64,000 nucleotides of DNA from Symbiobacterium thermophilum (GCA_020725105.1 DYFQ01000003.1:1-64000); one strand, 5' to 3'. Counted from the first letter of the stretch, positions 49,073 to 58,373 are shown. The notes: generated by a model not told the origin, from the sequence alone. Program-made: numbers and translations.

Positions 49073-50650
49073 TCAGGCCACCAGGTCGAGCCGGCGCTGG
49101 TCCAGCCGGGTGATGGGACCGGTCAGGTCCGCCGCCGCAAGGGCGCCGGCGTTGCTGGCCCGGACCACGGGACCGCCGGCCGCCGGGGCCGGGCCCGTTT
49201 GCCCCCAGGCCTGGCCCTGCCCGGCCAGGGCGGCATGGTCGCCCACGGTCACCCCCAGGTCGCCGGGGGAGAGTCCCCCCGCCGCCAGCGCCTCGCGCAG
49301 CTCGCCCAGGTGGTGCCCGAGCAACTGACCCACCTCCCGGTGAGGCGTCACGAAGCGGGCCGACACCAGGCCGTCCTCCAGGCTCACCTCCAGGCTGAGG
49401 GCCCCGAGACCTCGGGGCGCCAGCTGGATCACGGCCGAGGCTCGCTCGCCTTCCCCCAGCAGCCTGGCCCGGCTCACCAGTTCCCGCACCGCCAGGTCCA
49501 GCCACCGCGGGGCACCCGCTTCCGTGGCCGTCCGGCCGACTTGAGCCGCCGGTTCCCGGGGCGCGGCCGGCCGGGGATCCTCGATCCCTGGCGGGACCCG
49601 CAGCCGGTCATGGTCGTCACTCACGGGCGGCCCGGCGCCTGAGCCCCTGCTGTCGGCCACCTGGACCCGCCCGGTGCCGCCGGCCTCACGGGAAGCCTCG
49701 GCCCGGACCTCCCGCCGGGCGGGCGCTCCGAACTCGTCCCCCGGCGGCTTCACCGGGCCGGGGTGCGCCCGGTCCGGTTCCGGCGCGCCGGTCGGCACCT
49801 CACCGCCTCGCGCGGGCTCCCCGGCCGGTCGCTGGGCGCCGGGCCGGGCAGGTGCCCGCGGTTCGGACCGCACCTCGGGGGCCGCGCCCCCGCCGGGGGC
49901 CGGAACGGCGTCAACCGCCCGGGGATCGGCTGCCCTACCCGGCGTGCCACCGTTCGGGAAGCCGCCGGCGGAAGCCGGGCGGCCCGCCGGTTCCCGGCCA
50001 GCGCCGGGTGCAACCGCGGCGGGCGCCTCCGGTGCGGGCCCCGCCGGTTCCCGGCCGGCTCCGGCCTCCACCGAGGCGGGCGCCACCGGCGCCCGGCCCG
50101 CCGCCTCCTCCGGCGGTGCATGTGCCGCGACTCCGCCCGGAGGGTGGCCCGAGCCGGATACATCCGGTCTCTCGAGCCCTGGCGCCGGCGACGCCGGCGC
50201 CACTGCCGGACCGGCCTCGACCGTTGCCACCGGCTTTCCGAGGAGCCCGTGCGGGCCCGCGGCGGCCGTCGAAACCGCTCCCGCCGGGGGCGGGGCCGCC
50301 GACGCCGGGTCCCCGGCACCCACTTCCGGGACCGGCCCCGCCTCGCCGCCGGCCGCCACCGGCAGGTTCACGGCCGGCCCGTCAAGCCCCGGTACCGGGC
50401 TCGCCGGGAACCAGCAGGCGCTGGCCCAGCCGAGGCTGACGGGGTCCGGCCCGGCTGCCGGCTCGTTCCGGCCGGGCGGCCCGTCGCCGCGACCTCCCCC
50501 GGATACCGGACCGCCGGCCCGGATCACCCCGCCGAGGAGGGGCAGGAAACCGGCCTCCCCGGACCTCGCCTCACCTCGCTCGCCGGAGTCGACCTCGCCG
50601 GCCGGCGCCGGCGCAAAGGGCACCGCCTGCGCCAGCATGCTCACGTCCAT
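49073..50650 (-). CDS. fliK: Flagellar hook-length control protein FliK
   Basis: The protein has 525 residues. About 370 residues of Pro/Ala/Gly-rich low-complexity sequence precede the C-terminal FliK domain: VIQLAPRGLGALSLEVSLEDGLVSARFVTPHREVGQLL, LREALAAGGLSPGDLGV. FliK measures hook length and triggers FlhB switching. The long disordered ruler region is composed almost entirely of a few amino acids encoded by GC-rich codons. Start MDVSMLAQAV is plausible. Confidence 0.88.
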   Translation of the reverse strand: MDVSMLAQAVPFAPAPAGEVDSGERGEARSGEAGFLPLLGGVIRAGGPVSGGGRGDGPPGRNEPAAGPDPVSLGWASACWFPASPVPGLDGPAVNLPVAAGGEAGPVPEVGAGDPASAAPPPAGAVSTAAAGPHGLLGKPVATVEAGPAVAPASPAPGLERPDVSGSGHPPGGVAAHAPPEEAAGRAPVAPASVEAGAGREPAGPAPEAPAAVAPGAGREPAGRPASAGGFPNGGTPGRAADPRAVDAVPAPGGGAAPEVRSEPRAPARPGAQRPAGEPARGGEVPTGAPEPDRAHPGPVKPPGDEFGAPARREVRAEASREAGGTGRVQVADSRGSGAGPPVSDDHDRLRVPPGIEDPRPAAPREPAAQVGRTATEAGAPRWLDLAVRELVSRARLLGEGERASAVIQLAPRGLGALSLEVSLEDGLVSARFVTPHREVGQLLGHHLGELREALAAGGLSPGDLGVTVGDHAALAGQGQAWGQTGPAPAAGGPVVRASNAGALAAADLTGPITRLDQRRLDLVA

Positions 50651-50709
50651 CGCTTCACCTCCCTCCGGAGCATCTGCTCCAGTCCGGGGCGCTCCCCGCG
50701 CCCCGAACG

Positions 50710-51420
50710 CTATCGACCGATCAGGGCCAGGAGCCGCGCCGCCTTGTCCGGTGCCAGGGTGGCCAGGATCCGGGCCGCCTGCTCGTCGTCGACGTAACGC
50801 AGCAGCGCCGCCGCCCTCGCCTCGTCCTGGACCGCCACGATGGCCGCGGCCGCGTCGGGTTTCATGGCCGCCAGCAGCGCCGCCTGGCGCACCAGGTCGG
50901 TCCGTTGCCGCCGAAGCTCGTCCAGGAGCGACTCGACCTCCGCCTCTTTGCGGGCCAGGCTCTGCTCCCTGGCCTCCAGCTCGCTGCGGAGCCTGGCCAG
51001 GGCGGCCTCTTCGCTGGCCAGCCGCTCCTGGGTCTGGGCCAGCGTCACCCGCTCCTGGGCCAGGGCCGCCCGCTCGGCCTCGAGCGGGTCCACCACCTCG
51101 CCGGCGGGGGCCGGCGAGAGCAGCCTGCCCACCAGCGGCAGCTCCGCCAGGCGCTCCCGCAGCGCCGCGCGGTTGACGAGCCGCTCCGCTCCGCCCGCCT
51201 TGAAGAAGGCGATGGCGGCCACCGTTGATCCCCCCAGCACCAGGAGGCCCAGGAGCACCGCCAGGACCGTGCCCAGCCCGGGCCCGGAACGGGCAGGGGC
51301 CCGCTGTTCCTCGTCCGCCTCGCCCTGGTCCGGACCAGGCCTCCGGCCGGCTCCGGACGGCTCGGGCCTGGGCCGGGCGCCGGCCGGGGCGTCGGCCTCG
51401 GCGACTGCCGCCTTTGCCAT
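50710..51420 (-). CDS. Flagellar motor-stator chaperone MotE (YlxF-like)
   Basis: The protein has 236 residues: an N-terminal low-complexity cytoplasmic tail, one transmembrane helix (VLAVLLGLLVLGGSTVAAIAFF), a long coiled coil (EAERAALAQERVTLAQTQERLASEEAALARLRSEL), and a C-terminal MgtE-N-like domain (AAAIVAVQDEARAAALLRYVDDEQAARILATLAPDKAARLLALI). This architecture fits the MotE family. It lies between fliK and fliJ. Confidence 0.85.
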   Translation of the reverse strand: MAKAAVAEADAPAGARPRPEPSGAGRRPGPDQGEADEEQRAPARSGPGLGTVLAVLLGLLVLGGSTVAAIAFFKAGGAERLVNRAALRERLAELPLVGRLLSPAPAGEVVDPLEAERAALAQERVTLAQTQERLASEEAALARLRSELEAREQSLARKEAEVESLLDELRRQRTDLVRQAALLAAMKPDAAAAIVAVQDEARAAALLRYVDDEQAARILATLAPDKAARLLALIGR

Positions 51421-51423
51421 GGC

Positions 51424-51879
51424 CTACAGCCCCGCCACTCCGTCACCGGGCCGGCCGCCCAGCGCCAGTTCGTCCAGGATCTTTTGCTCTTCCCTGGCAG
51501 CGGCCGCCCGGTGTTCCGCCAGCCGGCGTTCCCTGAGCCCCTCCAGGGTCTTCCGCTCCTTGCGGGCCTGCCACAGGGCACCTCTGGCGGCTTCCACTTC
51601 CCCGCGGGCCAGTTCGGTCTGGCGCGCCTGGGCGTGAACGTGGCGCTGGGCCCGCTCCAGGAACACGCGTTCCAGGGTCATCTGGTCGGCGCTCAGGCCC
51701 GCCGCCTCCCGGCGGGTAAGTTCCTCGACGCACCGGTCGTAAAGGTCCTGCGCCTCGACCAGCCGCTCCAGTTCCGCCTCGTAGGCGCGGTTGGCGGCCG
51801 CCAGCCGCTCCAGGGCGGCCCGCTCCCGGTGGCCGGCGAGGTCCAGGATCCGCTGCAGCCGGAACTGAAACCGCATCAT
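51424..51879 (-). CDS. fliJ: Flagellar export chaperone FliJ
   Basis: The protein has 151 residues and is a coiled-coil protein beginning MRFQFRLQRILDLAGHRERAALERLA. FliJ is the central stalk of the FliH-FliI ATPase complex. It overlaps fliI by four bases. The alanine- and arginine-rich composition reflects high GC. Confidence 0.9.
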   Translation of the reverse strand: MMRFQFRLQRILDLAGHRERAALERLAAANRAYEAELERLVEAQDLYDRCVEELTRREAAGLSADQMTLERVFLERAQRHVHAQARQTELARGEVEAARGALWQARKERKTLEGLRERRLAEHRAAAAREEQKILDELALGGRPGDGVAGL

Positions 51880-53273
51880 GCCCCGCCCTCCTCAGATCCG
51901 AACAGTTGCAGGAGCCCGCGGACGGCGTCCCCGAGGCCCACCCGTTCCCGCTCGGCCTGGCGCAAGAACGCCCTGATGGGACCGATCCGGTCCCGGGCAT
52001 AATCGATCTCGGGGTTGGATCCGGGCCGGTATGCCCCCACGTTGATCAGGTCCTCGGCATCCTGAAAGACGGCCAGCACCCGCTTGAGCCGCATGGCCGC
52101 GTCCCGGTGGCGCTCGTCTGCCACCTCGGGCATGACCCGGCTGACGCTTTCCAGCAGGTCGATGGCCGGGTAGTGGCCCTGGGCCGCGAGCCGCCGCGAC
52201 AGCACCACGTGGCCGTCCAGCAGGCTGCGCATGGTGTCCGCCACCGGCTCCGACATGTCGTCGCCGTCGACCAGCACCGTGTAGAAAGCGGTGATGGTGC
52301 CCCGGGGCGAGGTGCCCACCCGCTCCAGCAGCCGGGGCAGCAGCGCGAAGACCGACGGGGTGTAGCCCCGGGCGGTGGGCGGCTCACCGACGGCGAGCCC
52401 CAGTTCCCGCTGGGCCATGCAGAACCGGGTGATCGAATCCATGACCAGCATCACGTCGGCGCCCCGGTCGCGGAAGTACTCGGCGATGGCGGTGGCGGTG
52501 AATGCCGCCTTGACCCGGACCAGCGCCGGCTGGTCGGAGGTGGATACCACGACCACCGAACGGGCCAGCCCCTCGGTGCCCAGGTGCTGCTCCAGGAACT
52601 CCCGGACCTCGCGGCCCCGCTCCCCGACCAGGGCGACCACGGAGACGTCGGCGGCGGTGTTGCGCGCGATCATGCCCAGCAGCGTGCTCTTGCCCACGCC
52701 CGACCCCGAAAAGATGCCCAACCGCTGCCCCTTACCGCAGGTCAGGCAGGCGTCGATGGCCCGTACCCCCACCGAAATGGCCTCGGTGATCCGCGGGCGC
52801 TCCAGTGGCGGCGGTGGGCTCTGGGAGGTGACCGGACAGGTAGCCTCCGCCTGGACCGGGCCGCCGTGATCGATGGGCCGGCCAAGCCCGTCCAGGATCC
52901 GACCGAGCAGTTGCGTCCCCACCGGGATTCTCAGCGGGTGGCCGGCGGCGATGACCTCGTCACCCGGGGCGGTGCCGGCCATCTCCCCCAGCGGCATCAG
53001 CAGCACCTGGCCCTCGCGGAACCCCACCGCCTCGGCCAGGACCCGGGCCGGCTTCAACGTTGCGCCACCACCGCGGGCCACCTGGCCGGAGGTGCCGTCG
53101 GGCCTGACCGGGCCCGGAACGATGTAGCAGAGGTCGCCCACCTTCACGCGAGGCCCCCGGGACTGCACCAGCAGGCCGACCACCTGGTTTACCCGGCCCC
53201 GGTAGGCGAAGGTGTCGACCTGGCCGGCGGCCCGCACGAGCCGGTCCACGGTAGCGGTGACATCCTCAGCCAT
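51876..53273 (-). CDS. fliI: Flagellum-specific ATPase FliI
   Basis: The protein has 465 residues and is an F1-beta-like hexameric ATPase that energises export. Visible features are GKGQRLGIFSGSGVGKSTLLG (Walker A), ALVGERGREVREFLEQ and VMDSITRFCMAQREL with ARGYTPSVFALLPRLLERVG. The overlaps with fliJ and fliH are four and eight bases. Confidence 0.96.
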   Translation of the reverse strand: MAEDVTATVDRLVRAAGQVDTFAYRGRVNQVVGLLVQSRGPRVKVGDLCYIVPGPVRPDGTSGQVARGGGATLKPARVLAEAVGFREGQVLLMPLGEMAGTAPGDEVIAAGHPLRIPVGTQLLGRILDGLGRPIDHGGPVQAEATCPVTSQSPPPPLERPRITEAISVGVRAIDACLTCGKGQRLGIFSGSGVGKSTLLGMIARNTAADVSVVALVGERGREVREFLEQHLGTEGLARSVVVVSTSDQPALVRVKAAFTATAIAEYFRDRGADVMLVMDSITRFCMAQRELGLAVGEPPTARGYTPSVFALLPRLLERVGTSPRGTITAFYTVLVDGDDMSEPVADTMRSLLDGHVVLSRRLAAQGHYPAIDLLESVSRVMPEVADERHRDAAMRLKRVLAVFQDAEDLINVGAYRPGSNPEIDYARDRIGPIRAFLRQAERERVGLGDAVRGLLQLFGSEEGGA

Positions 53274-54060
53274 CGCGGACCACCTCCTCGATGAGGGCGC
53301 GCTCCAGGTTGGCCATGCGCTCCGAGAGGCTGGCGTCCAGTACGCCGTGCTGGCTCTCCACCACGCAGCCGCCGGGTTCCACCGCGGGGTCTCTGATGAT
53401 CTCCACCTTCGCCTGGGCCCTGGCCCCGGCGAGCCACCGGCCCCGCTCGGCCTCGGCCAGCCCGGCGTCCCGAGGATTCACGCGGACCACCAGTTCCTCT
53501 TCCTCCGTGAGCCGCGCGATGGCTGCCCGCAGGCTGTGAAGCACCGTCTCGGGTCTGGCTTCCACGGTCTCGCCGATGATGGAGCGGGCCACGGCGACGG
53601 CCAGCCTGACCACGTCGGCTTCCAGCCCGGCCAGCCGCCGCGCCTTCTCCCGGCGGGCCTCCGCCAGGACCGCCGAGGCCTCCTCCAGCATCCGCCTGGC
53701 CTCCAGGCGGGCCGCCTCCAGCCCCTCCCGCTTGCCTGCCTCGAACCCTTGCTGCCGCGCCTGGCGGGCCAGATTCTCCGCCTCCTGCCGGGCGTGCTGG
53801 AGCATGTTGTCGGCTTCACGGCGGGCCGCCTCCGGATCCGCGCCGGGGGAGGGCCGCGCCTGCGCGCCCTCGGGCTGGGCGGCGCGCCGGGGATGCTCCT
53901 CCCTTGCGGGCCGGCGCCGGGACGGGCCACGGCCCGGCCTTGGACCCGACCCTTCAGGGAACTCGGGCACAAAGGGCTTTGGGTCCGCCGACCGTCGGCC
54001 CACGTCCACGGCGGGGTGGGTTGCCTTCTTGACGGCCCGGGACTTGATGATCCTAGACAA
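53266..54060 (-). CDS. fliH: Flagellar assembly protein FliH
   Basis: The protein has 264 residues. I chose the TTG at 54060 because it gives the common FliH start MSRIIKS, after GGAGG and overlapping fliG by eight bases; a GTG at 54078 is an alternative and the far longer frame upstream is antisense-like. FliH negatively regulates FliI. Coiled-coil segments (ADNMLQHARQEAENLARQARQQGFEAGKREG) with GxxxG-like spacing and a V-ATPase E-like C-terminus are visible. Confidence 0.88.
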   Translation of the reverse strand: MSRIIKSRAVKKATHPAVDVGRRSADPKPFVPEFPEGSGPRPGRGPSRRRPAREEHPRRAAQPEGAQARPSPGADPEAARREADNMLQHARQEAENLARQARQQGFEAGKREGLEAARLEARRMLEEASAVLAEARREKARRLAGLEADVVRLAVAVARSIIGETVEARPETVLHSLRAAIARLTEEEELVVRVNPRDAGLAEAERGRWLAGARAQAKVEIIRDPAVEPGGCVVESQHGVLDASLSERMANLERALIEEVVRDG

Positions 54061-55069
54061 CGAGTTCGTCGCCTCCACCCCGCGCGATGACGATTTCGCC
54101 CTCTTCCTCGAGCTTGCGGATGGCGTTGACGATCTTCTGCTGCGCCTCTTCCACCGACCGCAGCCTGACCGGGCCCAGGTACTCGATGTTTTCCAGGAGG
54201 TTCTCCTGGGCGCGCTTGGACGTGTTCTTGAGGATCTTTTGCTTGACTTCGTCCGAGGCCACCTTGAGGGCCAGCGGCAGGTCCCGCGACATGTCGATCT
54301 CTCTGAGCATGCGCTGGACGGAACGATCGTCCAGCAGCACGATGTCCTCGAAGACGAACATCCGCTTCTTGATCTCCTCGGCCAGATCGGGATCCTGCAC
54401 CTCGAGGATCTCGATGATGGCCTTCTCGGTGCCCCGGTCAACGTGGTTGAGCACGCCCACCACGGCGTCGATGCCGCCGGCCGCGGCGTACTCCTGGCTC
54501 ATCACCGACGAAAGCTTGCGCTCGAGCACGCGCTCGACCTCACGGATGACGTCGGGCGAGGTGCGGTCCATGGTGGCGATCCGCCGGGCCACGTCGGCCT
54601 GGCGCTCGGGCGGTAGCGCCGAGAGGATCACCGCCGCCTGGTCCGGGTGAAGGTAGGCCATGATGAGCGCGATGGTCTGCGGGTGTTCGTTCTGGATGAA
54701 GTTCAGCAACTGGCCCGGATCGGTGCGGCGCAGGGCGTCGAAGGGCCGCACCTGGAGGGTCGAGGTGAGCTTGTGCATGATGTCCAGCGCCCGCTGGGAA
54801 CCCAGGGCCTTCTCCAGCACCTGCTTGGCGTAATCGATGCCGCCCTGGGCGATGAACTCCTTGGCCAGGGCCATCTGGTGGAACTCCTCGATGACCTTGT
54901 CCCGGGTCTCGCTGTTGATCTTGCGCAGGCTGGCGATCTCCAGGGTGAGCTGCTCCACGTCCTCTTCCCCCAGGTGCTGCAGCACCTGGGCCGAGGCTTC
55001 CGCGCCCAGGGAAACCAGGAGGATGGCGGCTTTTTGCTTGCCCGACAGTCCCTGCCGCGCCAGCGCCAT
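54053..55069 (-). CDS. fliG: Flagellar motor switch protein FliG
   Basis: The protein has 338 residues. FliG links the MS-ring to the C-ring and takes torque from MotA. EHPQTIALIMAYLHPDQAAVILSALPPERQ in the middle domain and the torque helix region (RMFVFEDIVLLDDRSVQRMLREIDMSRDLPLALK) are intact. The order fliF-fliG-fliH-fliI is standard. Confidence 0.96.
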   Translation of the reverse strand: MALARQGLSGKQKAAILLVSLGAEASAQVLQHLGEEDVEQLTLEIASLRKINSETRDKVIEEFHQMALAKEFIAQGGIDYAKQVLEKALGSQRALDIMHKLTSTLQVRPFDALRRTDPGQLLNFIQNEHPQTIALIMAYLHPDQAAVILSALPPERQADVARRIATMDRTSPDVIREVERVLERKLSSVMSQEYAAAGGIDAVVGVLNHVDRGTEKAIIEILEVQDPDLAEEIKKRMFVFEDIVLLDDRSVQRMLREIDMSRDLPLALKVASDEVKQKILKNTSKRAQENLLENIEYLGPVRLRSVEEAQQKIVNAIRKLEEEGEIVIARGGGDELVV

Positions 55070-55072
55070 GGT

Positions 55073-56695
55073 CTAGTCCTCCGAAAGCCAGGTCCGCAGA
55101 AGTTGGGCCACCGACTCGGGTTGCTCCCTGGCCAGCCCCTGAATCCGCTCGCGCCGCTCCAGCCGCTCCTGCTCCTCAGGAGAAAGCTCGATCTGAGGGA
55201 GGCCGGCAAAGCCCATGGCGGACGACCCGGCGCCTACCCGTCCGGTGCCGGCCGCGCCGACGGCCAGTTCAGCCCGGCGGAACGCCCCGTAACCCGGAGC
55301 GACGCCCCGCGCCGGCCCGGTGACAGGCTCCGCCGCCCGCCGCCGGCGGCCGCGGAACCACCAGATGGCCAGGAGTGCCGCGGCGGCGATGGCCCCCCGG
55401 GTCACGTTGGATCGCAGCCGCTGCTCGGCCGCGGCCTGGGCTTCCATGTCCGCCTTGACCGCTTCGGCCATGGTGGTGTCGAAGGTCATCCCGGTGACGA
55501 TGATGGAATCACGCCGTTCGGGGTCCACGCCGATGGCCGCCGCCACCGTGGCCTCGATGGCCTGCTGCTCGGCGGGGGCAAGCTGGCGATTGACCACGAC
55601 GGCCACCGACAGCCGGCTGACGCTGCCCGGCGCCACCACCAGCCGCTCGCGGATCTCGTTGAGTTCGAAGTTCTTGACCACCTGGGAGCGCTCGGCAGCG
55701 CTTTCCCCCGCCTGGCCCGCCGGCGCCTGGTAGGTCGGAAGGTTGGACGAGGCGCCGGGAACGCCGCCGGCCGACTGGGACGTGCCGCGGAAGGTCTCCT
55801 GCAGTTCCTGCATGGACCGGAGAATGCCCTGGGTGTCGCGGACCGGCTCGAACAGGCTCTTGTCCACCACCCGCTCGTCGAAGTTGAGCTGGGCGGTGAC
55901 CCGCGCCACCACGTTGCCCGGCCCCAGGACCTGCTCCAGGAGACCCTGGAGGCTCCGCTCCAGCTCTCGCTGGAACCGCTGCTGGACGTCGAGGCGGGAA
56001 AGGGCGGCCGCGCCCCCCGGCGACTCCAGGTCGGCCGAAAGGATCCGGCCGGTGGTGTCGACGACGGTGACGTCAGCGGGGCGTAACCCTTCGACGCTGG
56101 AGGCGACCAGGTGAACGATGCCCCGCACCTGGCCGGAGTCCAGGATGGCGCCCGGCCGCAGCTTCACGAAGACCGCCGCCGTCGCCGGGCTCGACTCGCT
56201 GACAAAGAGCCGTTCCTGGGGTAGGACGATGTGGACCCGGGCCTCCTCCACCGCCGCGATCTTGCGGATGGTCCGGGTCAGCTCGCCCTGGAGCGCCCGG
56301 ACGTAGTTCACCCGGCGCTCGAACTCGGTGGCGCCGAGCTTGGTGCGGTCGATGATCTCAAACCCCACCACGCCGCCCCGGGGCAGCCCCTCGCCGGCCA
56401 GTTGCATCCGCAGCGCGTGCACCTGGTCGGCCGGCACCATGATGGCGCTGCCACCGTCGCCGATCCGGTAGGCCACCCCCCGGTCGTCCAGCTTCTTCAG
56501 GATCTCGCCGGCGTCGGACTCGTCGAGCCGGGCGTAGAGGGTGACGTACTCGGGCTGGCCGGCGTACATGACCACCCACAGCACCAGCGCCAGCACCACG
56601 GCGGCACCGATCGCCGCCACGGCGCCCTTCTGGCGCCGGGTCAGGCTCCGCCACGTGTCCAGAAGTCCCTGACGCGGGTTGCCGGTCTCAGCCAT
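55073..56695 (-). CDS. fliF: Flagellar M-ring protein FliF
   Basis: The protein has 540 residues with two transmembrane helices (AAIGAAVVLALVLWVVMYAG near residue 28 and VTRGAIAAAALLAIWWF near 430). It carries RBM domains with LYARLDESDAGEILKKLDDRG and the YscJ/FliF core. It forms the MS-ring in the membrane. The C-terminal tail binds FliG. It follows fliE. Confidence 0.96.
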   Translation of the reverse strand: MAETGNPRQGLLDTWRSLTRRQKGAVAAIGAAVVLALVLWVVMYAGQPEYVTLYARLDESDAGEILKKLDDRGVAYRIGDGGSAIMVPADQVHALRMQLAGEGLPRGGVVGFEIIDRTKLGATEFERRVNYVRALQGELTRTIRKIAAVEEARVHIVLPQERLFVSESSPATAAVFVKLRPGAILDSGQVRGIVHLVASSVEGLRPADVTVVDTTGRILSADLESPGGAAALSRLDVQQRFQRELERSLQGLLEQVLGPGNVVARVTAQLNFDERVVDKSLFEPVRDTQGILRSMQELQETFRGTSQSAGGVPGASSNLPTYQAPAGQAGESAAERSQVVKNFELNEIRERLVVAPGSVSRLSVAVVVNRQLAPAEQQAIEATVAAAIGVDPERRDSIIVTGMTFDTTMAEAVKADMEAQAAAEQRLRSNVTRGAIAAAALLAIWWFRGRRRRAAEPVTGPARGVAPGYGAFRRAELAVGAAGTGRVGAGSSAMGFAGLPQIELSPEEQERLERRERIQGLAREQPESVAQLLRTWLSED

Positions 56696-56712
56696 CGGCT
56701 AGCGAAACCCTC

Positions 56713-57042
56713 CTACACCTGGAGCCGCATGATCTCCTGATACGCTTCAAGCGCCTTGTTGCGAAGCTGAACCGTCAGGTTCAGCAGCAGGTTGGCCTGC
56801 TCGGTGGCGATCATCACCTGGTGCAACTCCACCGGCTCCCCCGCCGCCAGGGCCATCGACAGCTTGTCCGCGTCAAGCTGGGCCTGATTGACCCGGGCCA
56901 CCGCGTCGGCCAGCCACTGGCCGAAGCCCGGCGTCCCGGCCAGCGCCTCGCCGGCCCGCCCCGGGCCCGCTGTCCCGTCGCCGACGCGCGGCATGGGTAC
57001 GCCGAGGCCCGGTCCCTGACGCTGGATGGGATCCACCGGCAT
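56713..57042 (-). CDS. fliE: Flagellar hook-basal body complex protein FliE
   Basis: The protein has 109 residues. The first 40 residues are Gly/Pro-rich. The C-terminal ELHQVMIATEQANLLLNLTVQLRNKALEAYQEIMRLQV is the FliE signature. FliE joins the MS-ring to the rod. It follows flgC with an 81-bp gap that shows no gene. Confidence 0.94.
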   Translation of the reverse strand: MPVDPIQRQGPGLGVPMPRVGDGTAGPGRAGEALAGTPGFGQWLADAVARVNQAQLDADKLSMALAAGEPVELHQVMIATEQANLLLNLTVQLRNKALEAYQEIMRLQV

Positions 57043-57123
57043 CCTGCCCCCTCCTCAGTCACTCGGTGCCGGTCGCGGGCCAAGCGGCCGGCCCCGCCGG
57101 CCCGGCGGCACGCGGCCATGCGT

Positions 57124-57648
57124 CTAACTCCGCCCGATGTCCAGCGCTCTGGAGGCCATGGCCTTGGCCGCGTTGATGGCCGTGACGTTGGCCTCGTAGG
57201 CGCGGGTCGCCGAGATCAGGTCCACCATCTCCGTCACCAGGTCCACGTTGGGCAGGGCCACGTAGCCGTCGGCATCGGCGTCGGGGTGCGTCGGGTCGTA
57301 CTGAAGCTTCGGCGGCGACTGGTCCTGCGCGATGGCCACCACCCGGACGCCCCGGCCCGCCCCGGCTTCAAAAAGCCCGGCCCCGAAGGGCCAGGGGCCG
57401 GCGGGTCCGGCGTATCCCGCCCACGCCTGGCCGTTCATGCCGCCCGCGTGCAACAGGGCGGCGGCAAACGGCGGCACCGGGGCGGCCGCCTCCCGGGGCT
57501 GGTAGACCGGCATCTGGCGCCGGTACGGCCCGCCCTCAGGGGTACGCGTCGTGTTGAGGTTGGCGATGTTGTTGGCAACGATCTCCAGCCGCAACCGCTC
57601 CGCGGTCAGCGCCGAGCCGCTCGCCTCAAGGGCCCGGAAGATCCGCAC
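57124..57648 (-). CDS. flgC: Flagellar basal-body rod protein FlgC
   Basis: The protein has 174 residues from a GTG. ALEASGSALTAERLRLEIVANNIANLNTTRT at the start, and LPNVDLVTEMVDLISATRAYEANVTAINAAKAM at the end, define FlgC. About 40 extra Gly/Ala/Pro residues between about 60 and 105 make it longer than the usual 140-150. It follows flgB by three bases. Confidence 0.94.
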   Translation of the reverse strand: MRIFRALEASGSALTAERLRLEIVANNIANLNTTRTPEGGPYRRQMPVYQPREAAAPVPPFAAALLHAGGMNGQAWAGYAGPAGPWPFGAGLFEAGAGRGVRVVAIAQDQSPPKLQYDPTHPDADADGYVALPNVDLVTEMVDLISATRAYEANVTAINAAKAMASRALDIGRS

Positions 57649-57651
57649 CTG

Positions 57652-58077
57652 CTAGCGCCTCCCCTCGAAGATCACCGACTGCCACTGCAGAAAGCGCCGG
57701 GAGATCTGGCGGGCCAGGGCGTCGTACCACAGCTGGTTCTCGGCCAGCCGGATCATCTCGGCTTCCAGGGTGACGTTGTTGCCGTCGGCCCGCTCGGCCG
57801 AAGCCGTGTCCCGTAACACCCGAGGGGCAACCCCTCCGGGGTCGGCGGACGGGGTACCAAGGTGCCGGGGGTGGGTCAGGACAAGGGGAACCGGCTGCCG
57901 GCCCCGGTCGGCCAGGGCCCGGCGGAGGTCATCCTCGAACCGAACTTCCAGGCGCTTGTACCCAGGCGTGTTGGCGTTGGCCAGATTGTGAGAAATGGCC
58001 TGGTGGCGCATGCTGCCCGCGTCCAGCGCGCGCCGGACGACGCTCACCACCTGGTCCTCGAACAGCCTGCCCATCAC
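57652..58077 (-). CDS. flgB: Flagellar basal-body rod protein FlgB
   Basis: The protein has 141 residues. The start may be the GTG at 58077 or the ATG at 58074, after AGGGAGGGG. DAGSMRHQAISHNLANANTPGYKR and the C-terminal AEMIRLAENQLWYDALARQIS helix define FlgB. It is the first gene of the flagellar operon and is preceded by tandem c-di-GMP riboswitches, so its expression reports on that control. Confidence 0.95.
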   Translation of the reverse strand: MMGRLFEDQVVSVVRRALDAGSMRHQAISHNLANANTPGYKRLEVRFEDDLRRALADRGRQPVPLVLTHPRHLGTPSADPGGVAPRVLRDTASAERADGNNVTLEAEMIRLAENQLWYDALARQISRRFLQWQSVIFEGRR

Positions 58078-58125
58078 GGACGCCCCTCCCTGGGCCGGTC
58101 CTTGGGCGTGCTTCCTGCCCGCCCG

Positions 58126-58168
58126 AAAAACGAACCTGTCTCACCCCGGGTGACGAAGCGAGACAGGT
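58126..58168 (-). terminator. Intrinsic terminator of riboswitch B
   Basis: The nine-base arms ACCTGTCTC and GAGACAGGT (58134-58142 and 58160-58168 on the plus strand) form the stem; the transcript then reads TCGTTTTTC. It lies between aptamer B and flgB, 49 bases before the gene, so it decides readthrough into the operon. Confidence 0.85.
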
Positions 58169-58175
58169 CTGGCCT

Positions 58176-58280
58176 GTTCCTTCGGCAGCCCGGCGATCCT
58201 GGCCCCGGCCACTGGCCGGGTGCGGTAGACCCGTAGCTTTGCGTCCCTGCCTTTCGGCGGGTTTGCCTTTATCGGGAACC
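58176..58280 (-). promoter_or_regulatory. c-di-GMP class I riboswitch aptamer B (GEMM), proximal
   Basis: On the minus strand the order of conserved GEMM boxes is complete: GGCAAACCC (58267-58259), a GAAA tetraloop stem, GGGACGCAAAGCT (58247-58235), a P3 stem and GCCGGGCTGCC (58194-58184), enclosed by GTTCC/GGAAC pairing as P1. A terminator follows within 10 bases. The family binds cyclic di-GMP. Confidence 0.9.
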
Positions 58281-58327
58281 CGTATCCGGTTGTCGTCGCG
58301 GACTCGCCGTGCGGCCCCCCCCCCAGC

Positions 58328-58373
58328 AAAAAAGCCCGTCGTTCGCTGCCCGGCTGCCGCGAGACGACAGGCT
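58328..58373 (-). terminator. Intrinsic terminator of riboswitch A
   Basis: The arms AGCCTGTCGT and ACGACGGGCT (58364-58373 and 58333-58342 on the plus strand) pair over a 21-base loop with its own GC-rich sequence. TTTTTT follows (58333-58328). It abuts aptamer A and precedes aptamer B, so RNA polymerase meets two decisions in sequence. Confidence 0.85.

Noticed and set aside
50711-50718. GTCGATAG near the end of the motE gene as a FliA promoter
   Set aside because: The position 16 bases upstream is GC-only and does not resemble TAAA.
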